From an uncultured Lachnospiraceae bacterium (lineage in GTDB: Bacteria; Bacillota; Clostridia; Lachnospirales; Lachnospiraceae), in assembly GCA_902793995.1 (NCBI GenBank), contig CADBFP010000004.1, positions 1-64,000 of the forward strand: a DNA stretch of 64,000 bases, in the 5' to 3' direction. Under the pieces are notes generated by a model, which made no database searches, had not been told where the DNA came from, and saw nothing but the letters and a program-made list of their open reading frames with translations. Positions within the stretch are counted from its first letter, which is position 1. Each line of letters opens with the position of its first letter. This document shows, one piece after another, positions 7,619 through 14,732 of this stretch. Both the position numbers and the translations under genes were made by a program.

Positions 7619-8869
7619 ATGAAATTCGTAGAGTTAGTGAAAGCGATTCAATCAAGGGATGTGAACAACGTAATGCTGGAGCTTGCAGTTCAAGAAGCCA
7701 ATTTTGCAGAACAGGGTTTCGCCCTCGGTAATTATAGTGGTTGTGTAACATCATCATTCAATACTGTGATGACGTTGGTGAAGTATGTATACAAAAAGAA
7801 TAATGCAATCCCAGAGAACCATAAAACAAATAATAAGAACACAATAAAAGCAGTGGATGCTGATTATATATGGGGAGATTCATTTTTCGCTCGTTGGATT
7901 AACGACAGAAAAATAATAGAAGCGAGTAATAAACTGAGACTATCTCGCAATGGTCAAGGGGCATTTGTAGTCCAACATGGGACGAGCGCACTCGCAGATG
8001 GGACAAAACGCATGGTCAACAAGGAGGATGCTTTTTTCTGTATCAGAACAGCGTTCGAAATTGTGGCGTCTATTGCAGAAAAACTTAAGATTGTTTCTGG
8101 TGAGAAAAAAGCAAGGATGATATCTGCATATACGACAGATTCTATCAAACCGATTGCCGGTAGTGTTCCGGGGAAACCAATCGAAACAAAAGAGGGAAGG
8201 CATGTTCCCTGTGTTCTTCTTCTTGATACTTCAGAGTCAATGGGGTGGAAAAACAATAAAGATGGAACGATTCCAATTAATAGTCTGAATCAAGCATTAG
8301 GTGAGTTTAAGAAAGCTCTTAAAGCAGCTGATGTGGAGGATCTTGTAGAGGTGTGTGTGATTTCATTTGATAACAATATTGAAGTTGTGCAACCATTTGA
8401 TAGTGTCTCGAAGTGGGGAAGAATAGAACTAAAAGCATCAGGGAGAACTCATTTGAACCACGGAATAGAACGAGCAATTGATTTGATAGAAAAACAAAAA
8501 ACCTATTATAAATCAAATTCAGTAGATTATGCACGTCCATGGCTCTTTTTACTGAGTGATGGTGAACCTTCCGAAGAGGATTTGGATATTGAGGATGAAG
8601 TAAGAACAAGACTACAAAATATGATTGCACATAAAGGCGTCATTTATTATCCGTTTTTATTGGGAACGAACACAAAGAAGTTAAAAAGCTATTATCCTAA
8701 CGGCGATGGCGAAGTATATTATGCAAATGAATTGACAGAGATCGAGTTTAAAAAGCTGTTTGTTTGGTGGAGCAACAGTATCGTCATGACATTGGAAGAT
8801 TCCTCAAATAAAACAATTATTTCCCCGCCTCCGTCAGAGTTAGTTAATGTTAAGAAGGAAGGCTTTTAA
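7619..8869 (+). CDS. TerY-like vWA protein with extra N-terminal helical domain
   Basis: The 416-residue protein has a mostly helical N-terminal domain (about 1-158, possibly HEPN/DUF4145-like, low confidence) and a von Willebrand A domain (about 195-390). The metal-binding MIDAS set is complete: D-T-S-E-S near residue 200, the threonine in S-G-R-T-H near 276, and L-S-D-G-E near 313. TerY proteins are usually just the vWA domain, so the N-terminal fusion is a local feature. In TerY-type triads the vWA protein works with a PP2C phosphatase and a kinase, both encoded directly downstream. GAGGAGG precedes the ATG. The stop overlaps the next start by one base. Confidence 0.85.
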   Translation: MKFVELVKAIQSRDVNNVMLELAVQEANFAEQGFALGNYSGCVTSSFNTVMTLVKYVYKKNNAIPENHKTNNKNTIKAVDADYIWGDSFFARWINDRKIIEASNKLRLSRNGQGAFVVQHGTSALADGTKRMVNKEDAFFCIRTAFEIVASIAEKLKIVSGEKKARMISAYTTDSIKPIAGSVPGKPIETKEGRHVPCVLLLDTSESMGWKNNKDGTIPINSLNQALGEFKKALKAADVEDLVEVCVISFDNNIEVVQPFDSVSKWGRIELKASGRTHLNHGIERAIDLIEKQKTYYKSNSVDYARPWLFLLSDGEPSEEDLDIEDEVRTRLQNMIAHKGVIYYPFLLGTNTKKLKSYYPNGDGEVYYANELTEIEFKKLFVWWSNSIVMTLEDSSNKTIISPPPSELVNVKKEGF

Positions 8870-9885
8870 TGAACAAAAGACAACGAAAGAAGAAAAACAA
8901 AAAAACTCTCAAAAATAACTATGTCACTATTCCGATATGGACAGAAACGACAGAAGAGAAAATTCAGTTGGGTTACGGTAGAAACAAAATGTTTTTTGGT
9001 TTTTCACAGGTTGGACGCTCGCATCAGTATTACCGTGAAAACTGTCAGGATAAAGTTGCTATTTCCTTTTCGGATAGTGGAGAATTTGTTGTTGCTGCAA
9101 TATCAGATGGGGTAGGAAGTTGCTCTTGTGCTGAGATGGGAGCGGAAATTGTAGTTCGGGAGGCGGTTTCTTTTGTACTAAACAAAGTAAACAAGGGAGA
9201 GTTTACAAAAGAAACTGCCAAAGGCATCATCAAAGGCGCGTTGGAGATTGCGTTGGTTGCAATTGAAAAAGCTTCCACTCAAAATGAAGTTGACATAAAT
9301 GAGTATAGCGCAACACTGACTATAATCGCATTTAATGGTAATGAATTATTTGCGGGACATGTCGGCGATGATGGACTAATACTTTTAAATCAAAAGGGGC
9401 AGTATGGGTTACTGTCTACTCGTCATAAAGGCAAATCTAAAAGTAGCGTTTATCCGATACAATGTAAAGATATGTGGGAGTATATTTACGCTGGTGAAGT
9501 AGTTGCTTTAGTTCTTGCTACTGACGGAGTCCTTGACACCATAGTTACTTCTCCGGATGAAAACAACCGGGTTTTTTTTCCAATTATTGAAAAGGCGGTT
9601 TGCAGCAATAATGATTCAATTCATGAAGTGAAGGCATTAGCTGAAGAGTATTACGCCTATTTTATTAATGATGATTATAGGACGGTTGTCAGTGATGATA
9701 TAACATTTGCGGTGATTTCTTCCACGGGTAAGGAAAGTCAACGAATACCCCCGTCGTTTGATTACCATGAATGGAAAGTACAAAACGAATATTATGCACA
9801 TGACAAAACAGCATTAAGGGAGATTGAGCGCAATGAGGAGATATTATTAAAGAACCTACCATCCATCTCCGTAAATAACAACTAA
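8869..9885 (+). CDS. PP2C-type Ser/Thr protein phosphatase of the TerY triad
   Basis: This 338-residue protein has a basic N-terminus (K-K-K-N-K-K) followed by a PPM/PP2C fold. The metal-binding motifs are in order: N-C-Q-D-K near residue 59, S-D-G-V-G at about 78, G-H-V-G-D near 165, A-T-D-G-V near 218, and D-D-I-T-F near 276. All aspartates needed for two-metal catalysis appear present. Its expected role is to remove phosphates placed by the kinase encoded next, on the vWA protein or another partner. TAATG coupling with the vWA gene indicates balanced synthesis. No transmembrane segment is seen. Confidence 0.88.
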   Translation: MNKRQRKKKNKKTLKNNYVTIPIWTETTEEKIQLGYGRNKMFFGFSQVGRSHQYYRENCQDKVAISFSDSGEFVVAAISDGVGSCSCAEMGAEIVVREAVSFVLNKVNKGEFTKETAKGIIKGALEIALVAIEKASTQNEVDINEYSATLTIIAFNGNELFAGHVGDDGLILLNQKGQYGLLSTRHKGKSKSSVYPIQCKDMWEYIYAGEVVALVLATDGVLDTIVTSPDENNRVFFPIIEKAVCSNNDSIHEVKALAEEYYAYFINDDYRTVVSDDITFAVISSTGKESQRIPPSFDYHEWKVQNEYYAHDKTALREIERNEEILLKNLPSISVNNN

Positions 9886-9910
9886 TATCCAATTTTAGGA
9901 GTAGTGTAGT

Positions 9911-12670
9911 ATGTATGTTTTCACTGGCGGGAGCAAAAGGATCAAAATATGGTGTAGTGATACACCGATTGCGGAAGGAACAGAGAGCAAAATCTATAGT
10001 CTTGATTACAGTACAGGAGGCAATAATACACTGCTGGCTAAGATATACAAGACTGACAATCGAGATCAATTGAATGCCTTACACGAGCATATCAAGAGAC
10101 TTATAGATTATAAGTTGCCAGATGATTTGAGCGGGTATAAAATTGCGTGGCCGAAAGAAATTATAACTAACGAAAAAGGTGAGTTTATTGGGTATTCAAT
10201 GACAAGTGTTCCCGGGATGAGTCTGGAACGAGAGATCAGGAAAGGGATAATTAAAAAAACTAGTATACGAGAAAGGTTTTGTTTTGCTTATATTTTTGCG
10301 GTTTTTATTAACTATATACACACGAAAGGATTGGTTGTTGGAGACTTTAATCTTAGTAATTTTCAACTCTCTAACGACGATGGAAAAGGATATAAATTGC
10401 ATTTGATTGATTGCGGTGGTTTTAAGTTCGGGAATGAACATACTAAAATCCGTGATCACTTTAGTCCGAGAATTAGACCACCCGAGATACTGCTTGAGAA
10501 GCAGAATAACAGTACTTTTGAAACAGACCTCTTTCATCTGGCGGATTGTATATTTGCAATAATTACGGGGGGGAAAAATCCATTTATAACATTTCCAGAA
10601 AGAAAAAAGGATACTGAAGATCCTGATGAACCAGTGTGGAAAGAAAATGTTAAGGATGGAGTATGCTTGTATGTAAGAAGATATAAAGATTACTGTCTGC
10701 CTGACGGGTATGAAAAACCTGGACTTTTTCCCGATGATATTCTTGCCCTGTTCAGTCGAGCGTTTAATTATAATAGGGATAATGCTGTATTGCGAGCAAA
10801 AAACCGCCCCACTGCACAGGAATGGGTAGAGGTGTTATCAAAATATAGTGCGAATGCAAAAAGAGACGTCTTTGTGAAGTGTCCTCATAACGAATCACAT
10901 ATTTATTTGTCGCATTTACGTAGTTGTCCTTGGTGTAACCCGGCTAGTGTATCCAATACACCTTTCTTATCAAGAGACAACACTGTAAGTAACGAGGAAC
11001 CAGGAGGCAAAAATAACACGCCCCCAAGGACATTGTCAGAGTATGTGGATACAATCCTTCCCTATCAGCCTTCTCCTCGTAGTAGTCATAATATAGCCTC
11101 GTACGGTGATTCTATTGACATGAGAATAAAGGCTCTGGATGGTTTTATCGCTAGGTTGCGTGCGAAGGATGGGCCAGGGTATGCATTTACCTATTTATTA
11201 AAGGACATTAAAATGCGAGGCCTAAAAACTACTATGGAGGCTGCAATTAAGGCTGGTAGCGATGTTGAGACCATTCCGGTTTGGTATAAAGATGGTAAAA
11301 TTGATCACTTGCTTACAACGGAGGAAAAGGGAAAGTATCCTGAGTTAGTTGATTATAGAATTCAATTATCTGCTGAATCAATTGATAGAGTGAAAAAATC
11401 ATTGGTGAGTCTAAATACCAGATTAAGGATAGAGGAAGCAGAACATATTAAACAGGAAACGAGGCACATTATAGAGGAGATAAACCAGGAACGTAAAAAA
11501 AAGAAGAGTAACCACTGGACATTGGCGACAATTGGAGTTTACTCTTTCTGTCTGCTATGGTTACTTGGTTTGGTATTCACTCCAAATGTTATCCAAACAA
11601 AGCCCGGCAACATATTACCAATAGTTTTTTCAAGTATCCTTCCGTTAATTTGGTGGTTCATTTTAATAAATTGGGCACCGAAAGACATCCGGGAAGCATT
11701 CGAAGCGCCTGATAATTTTTGGCATTATCCTGTTATGGGATTATCTACGGGTGTAGCAATAGGTGTTTGCATATTCCCTTTCTTTGGTTCAAATGGTGAG
11801 TTCGTCGGCGCCGTATCTGGATTATCTCGTATAGGAAATGCGATTTACTTTGCAGTTACATGTGTTGCAGTATGTGTATATCTTATCAGTACAATAATAC
11901 GATTGCAAAAAAACTATTTTGACTCGAATGGTATTCAATTAGGAATCAAGAAACAGACGGCTATAAGGACTCTCTTGATTGCAGTTCCAATTCTTATCAT
12001 AGGATTAGGAACATATCGTAATTACTTCAGCGTTTCTGCAAGTGGTGGTCTGAAGGTCGGTTCCACAATTGTTTTAGGTAGTTTTGATCAAGATGATAAT
12101 CAAAACAATGGAAAGGAATCTCTTAATTGGACTGTTCGTGAAATAACTGATGGGAAAGCACTTATTGTCAGTAATATCTGTGTTAAAGCTATAGCATACA
12201 ACACTAGCGGAAACAGTAATTCCTGGAGAGACAGTGATGTTCGAGCTTGGCTGAATAATGATTTCTATTTTTCCACTTTCTCGTCAGCGGAAAGATATGC
12301 AATCAGTGCCATGAGTATTCCGACGAAGCGGTTGAGCATAAAGGAAGGTAACACTCTGGGATATTCCGATGGAGATGCAGATACTACTGTTGACCATATC
12401 TTTATTTTGGATTATTCTCAAGTAACAAAATTGGAAAGCGAACCATCAGCTCCCATTTCAGTTAAAGAAACTTTCTTTAGTGAAGGAAAGCGAAAGCATT
12501 TGTTTTTCTGGGTACGGAATCCATTGGACAAAGATAATGGGTTGGCCTATGGATTTAAGATGGATGAAGCAAAGGATAGTTACTTTATCTCACCAATCAA
12601 CATGGTGGCGTTAGTAATGCCCGCATTATATATTGATATAGATAGATACATACACAACGCTGCCAAATAA
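9911..12670 (+). CDS. Membrane-anchored protein kinase with zinc ribbon and DUF6273-like C-terminus
   Basis: The 919-residue protein begins with a kinase-like domain (about 10-310): glycine loop E-G-T-E-S-K, lysine in L-L-A-K-I-Y, catalytic loop G-D-F-N-L-S-N near 143 in place of HRDxxxxN, and D-C-G near 166 in place of DFG. These variants are typical of TerY-associated kinases. A zinc ribbon (CPH...CPWC) lies at about 323-341. A helical region and about five membrane segments follow (roughly 535-702). The final ~200 residues resemble the DUF6273 domain (S-W-R-D-S-D-V-R-A-W-L-N) and would be outside the membrane if the topology is odd-numbered. This links an extracytoplasmic domain to cytoplasmic phosphorylation. 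The gene ends at a strong terminator. Confidence 0.85.
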   Translation: MYVFTGGSKRIKIWCSDTPIAEGTESKIYSLDYSTGGNNTLLAKIYKTDNRDQLNALHEHIKRLIDYKLPDDLSGYKIAWPKEIITNEKGEFIGYSMTSVPGMSLEREIRKGIIKKTSIRERFCFAYIFAVFINYIHTKGLVVGDFNLSNFQLSNDDGKGYKLHLIDCGGFKFGNEHTKIRDHFSPRIRPPEILLEKQNNSTFETDLFHLADCIFAIITGGKNPFITFPERKKDTEDPDEPVWKENVKDGVCLYVRRYKDYCLPDGYEKPGLFPDDILALFSRAFNYNRDNAVLRAKNRPTAQEWVEVLSKYSANAKRDVFVKCPHNESHIYLSHLRSCPWCNPASVSNTPFLSRDNTVSNEEPGGKNNTPPRTLSEYVDTILPYQPSPRSSHNIASYGDSIDMRIKALDGFIARLRAKDGPGYAFTYLLKDIKMRGLKTTMEAAIKAGSDVETIPVWYKDGKIDHLLTTEEKGKYPELVDYRIQLSAESIDRVKKSLVSLNTRLRIEEAEHIKQETRHIIEEINQERKKKKSNHWTLATIGVYSFCLLWLLGLVFTPNVIQTKPGNILPIVFSSILPLIWWFILINWAPKDIREAFEAPDNFWHYPVMGLSTGVAIGVCIFPFFGSNGEFVGAVSGLSRIGNAIYFAVTCVAVCVYLISTIIRLQKNYFDSNGIQLGIKKQTAIRTLLIAVPILIIGLGTYRNYFSVSASGGLKVGSTIVLGSFDQDDNQNNGKESLNWTVREITDGKALIVSNICVKAIAYNTSGNSNSWRDSDVRAWLNNDFYFSTFSSAERYAISAMSIPTKRLSIKEGNTLGYSDGDADTTVDHIFILDYSQVTKLESEPSAPISVKETFFSEGKRKHLFFWVRNPLDKDNGLAYGFKMDEAKDSYFISPINMVALVMPALYIDIDRYIHNAAK

Positions 12671-12758
12671 GTGGCAGCAAGGGGGTTCGGAGCGGGAAGT
12701 ATACAGTCTCGACTGCCGGGTTTCCCATAATAACTCATATCAAAAAGGAAAATAAAAG

Positions 12759-12787
12759 GCTGCGAGCGTAAGATCGCAGCTTTTTTT
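12759..12787 (+). terminator. Intrinsic terminator after the TerY-type operon
   Basis: GCTGCGA (12759-12765), an 8-base loop and TCGCAGC (12774-12780) form a perfect 7-pair stem followed by seven T. It separates the kinase operon from the repeat-peptide operon. Another hairpin without a T-run (GCTGCCA/TGGCAGC) overlaps the kinase stop codon. Confidence 0.9.
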
Positions 12788-12947
12788 CATTTTGAGGTGC
12801 TGATTAATATTATATAGTGCGGGCAAGAAGACCTGGAATGGGTCACTACGTAAGGAGAGGAGGGGTAAATATGTAGGACGACGGAAAGCAAATTGTAGGC
12901 CCTTCGATACAACTGAATATGGAAAAAAAACAAAGGAGTTTGTAAGT
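12788..12947 (+). promoter_or_regulatory. Leader of the repeat-peptide operon with a start-stop codon pair
   Basis: This 160-base gap must hold the promoter of the repeat-peptide operon, because a terminator lies just upstream. A TATAGT/TATATA block near 12810 is A+T-rich enough for a -10, but no well-spaced -35 is seen. AGGAGAGGAGGGG, one of the strongest ribosome binding sites in the window, precedes ATG TAG at 12871-12876, an immediate start-stop. The peptide gene has its own AAAGGAG site. Confidence 0.35.
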
Positions 12948-13298
12948 ATGAACAACAAGACCATGAATGCAAAAATGATGCCCGTAGAAGTGATTCTGTT
13001 CGGTGGAGAGAAGTTAGATATTCTTCCCGGTGGTGGTTTTTATGGAGGCGAGCAGACGGAAACTCTGCCCGGTGGTGGCTTCCACGGTGGTGAGCAGACC
13101 GAGGCCTTGCCCGGTGGTGGCTTCCACGGTGGCGAGCAAACGGAAACGCTGCCCGGTGGTGGTTTCCACGGTGGTGAGCAGACCGAGACCTTGCCCGGTG
13201 GTGGCTTCCATGGAGGCGAGCAGACGGAAACGCTGCCCGGCGGTGGCTTCCACGGAGGCGAGCAGACGGAAACGCTGCCTGGTGGCGGCTTCCATTGA
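12948..13298 (+). CDS. Gly-Gly repeat peptide: 18-aa leader plus seven 14-aa units
   Basis: The 116-residue product is an 18-residue leader (M-N-N-K-T-M...V-I-L-F) followed by seven tandem 14-residue units with consensus GGEQTETLPGGGFH. The first unit is divergent (GGEKLDILPGGGFY). The protein ends exactly with a unit, at ...PGGGFH. Codons vary at third positions between units while amino acids stay nearly fixed, so the peptide sequence is selected. No membrane segment or known fold is expected. The internal Leu-Pro-Gly-Gly-Gly recalls the Gly-Gly tail of ubiquitin-like modifiers, and the operon encodes a JAB peptidase and an E1-like enzyme. Alternatively it is a multi-core RiPP-like precursor. 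I do not recognise an established family. Confidence 0.85.
   Translation: MNNKTMNAKMMPVEVILFGGEKLDILPGGGFYGGEQTETLPGGGFHGGEQTEALPGGGFHGGEQTETLPGGGFHGGEQTETLPGGGFHGGEQTETLPGGGFHGGEQTETLPGGGFH
13002..13295 (+). repeat. Seven tandem 42-base coding repeats
   Basis: Units start at 13002, 13044, 13086, 13128, 13170, 13212 and 13254. Each encodes the same 14-residue peptide, with synonymous changes at Gly, Thr, Glu and Leu codons. The first unit is the most divergent. The array is phased so that every unit begins with Gly-Gly. Confidence 0.95.
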
Positions 13299-13320
13299 TG
13301 AAGAGAGGCCTGATTGGAGT

Positions 13321-13348
13321 GGGCGGAAGGCAGCAGCGCCTTCCGCCC
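13321..13348 (+). promoter_or_regulatory. Strong intercistronic hairpin without T-run
   Basis: GGGCGGAAGGC (13321-13331) and GCCTTCCGCCC (13338-13348) form an 11-pair G+C-rich stem with a 6-base loop between the repeat-peptide gene and the AAA+ gene. No run of T follows. It probably protects the upstream mRNA or reduces downstream expression, so that peptide is made in excess over the enzymes. Confidence 0.7.
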
Positions 13349-13415
13349 GGTAAAACAGGCATTCGGATTTAGTCGACGACATGTAGATAAGCATAATGAA
13401 TAAGGAGAAATCAGA

Positions 13416-14732
13416 ATGAAAGAGTTTGTGTACGGGACCGCAGAGCAGTTTATTGCACTTGATAACGAATTGTCCGCAGGCAGAAACTACAAATTTGCTA
13501 ACAGGTTGTTGCCGGCAGGAAGCACTCCAAGCACGGCCTGTTTGTGGTTTGGGAAAGTGGATGGCGTTTATCACCTGTATATTGACAGTGGAATCAGTTG
13601 CAGCTTGGAGAATGACAGGTTAAAAGGCTTATTTGAACAGGGCGAACTGTCATTCGCGAGCATGGACGAGGTTCAAGGGTTCTTTCATTCATTGCAGGAC
13701 CTGTATGAGCCTGTTTTGCCTGGTATTCCGGAGGTGACGCCCACAGAGGCCCGGCCTGCGAATGATTCTGTCATTGACAGGGAAAAGTTGAGCGTAATCC
13801 GCACTGAACAGGAAAAGCCCAAAGAGGTATGGCCGGAGGATTTAGCGGGTCCGCTGAAAGAGCGCATCTACGGCCAGGACGCTGTAATCGACGCATTGGC
13901 AGACAAGGTTGTGATCAATCAGATGAGGTCTGAAAAGAAGCTGCTGGTGATGACGCTTCTGGGTCCTACTGCCACAGGAAAATCGGAAACGGCCAAATCT
14001 CTTGCAGATGTTATGTCCAAGGCGTATGGAAGGAAATACGGATATATCGAAATTGCCGGCAGTGAGTTTATCGGCGAGCATACGGTGCATCGTTTCTTTG
14101 GTGCCCCTCCCGGGTACATTGGTCATGGCCATCCGACTCTGCTGGAACCGGTCCGGAAGAATCCGTATCATGTGATAGTTATCAATGAGATTGAGAAGGC
14201 AGATGAGAAAATACTGGTTGGATTGATGGAAGCAGTTGATACCGGACTTCTGGGTATGGCGGATAATTCCAAAAGCATCAACCTGAACAGGTGTATTCTG
14301 CTTTTTACCTCTAATCTGCCGATTGATATGGAAAAGTACGATGCGGCAACGGAGTTTGAGCGTTTGGAGATGTGCAGGGAAGCCTTCACTAAGCACTGTG
14401 GAAAGCCAGAAATCACCGGTAAGATTGGCAACTTTCTGGCATTTAGTCCGCTCAGTGAAAAGGCCATGGTGGATGTAGTCATCAAGTTCATACGGGAAGA
14501 ACTGAAGAGCTACGATTTGCCCTTGGCGCACGTGGACGAGTATCTTATGGCAGACCTGCTGAAGTACCGTACCCAGTATGGAGCAAGAGGGATCCGGGAG
14601 CTGGTCAATGCCTCTGTTGGCCGGCCGCTATTAAGGGCAAGGCGACTGGGCAAGCTCAAGGGAAAGAGGATTAGCCTGAAGGGGAACATCGGACATATCG
14701 AGTTTGAAGAAGAGATGGAGGACGCGGAATGA
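13416..14732 (+). CDS. Clp-type AAA+ ATPase with unique N-terminal domain and altered catalytic motifs
   Basis: The 438-residue protein has an N-terminal domain of about 100 residues (F-V-Y-G-T...Y-I-D-S-G-I-S-C) that also exists alone as the 16512-16811 product. A linker and a single ClpA/ClpB D2-like module follow: Walker A GPTATGKS near 182, pore loop G-A-P-P-G-Y-I-G near 229, Walker B V-I-V-I-N-E near 254 (Asn replaces the usual Asp), sensor 1 L-F-T-S-N near 298, and sensor 2 G-A-R-G near 388. At the arginine-finger position the sequence reads E-I-T-G-K-I-G, with Lys in place of Arg. It may therefore be a slow or regulatory unfoldase. No ClpP-docking loop was seen. AAGGAG lies 8 bases upstream. 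The stop overlaps the next start by 4 bases (ATGA). Confidence 0.85.
   Translation: MKEFVYGTAEQFIALDNELSAGRNYKFANRLLPAGSTPSTACLWFGKVDGVYHLYIDSGISCSLENDRLKGLFEQGELSFASMDEVQGFFHSLQDLYEPVLPGIPEVTPTEARPANDSVIDREKLSVIRTEQEKPKEVWPEDLAGPLKERIYGQDAVIDALADKVVINQMRSEKKLLVMTLLGPTATGKSETAKSLADVMSKAYGRKYGYIEIAGSEFIGEHTVHRFFGAPPGYIGHGHPTLLEPVRKNPYHVIVINEIEKADEKILVGLMEAVDTGLLGMADNSKSINLNRCILLFTSNLPIDMEKYDAATEFERLEMCREAFTKHCGKPEITGKIGNFLAFSPLSEKAMVDVVIKFIREELKSYDLPLAHVDEYLMADLLKYRTQYGARGIRELVNASVGRPLLRARRLGKLKGKRISLKGNIGHIEFEEEMEDAE

Noticed and set aside
13002..13295. CRISPR array
   Set aside because: The 42-base units are contiguous, without spacers, and encode a conserved peptide in one frame.
12787..13574. 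Long antisense frames opposite the repeat-peptide gene (191 and 186 residues)
   Set aside because: They exist because the 42-base repeat is open in several frames. They have no ribosome binding sites, and codon drift preserves only the plus-strand peptide.
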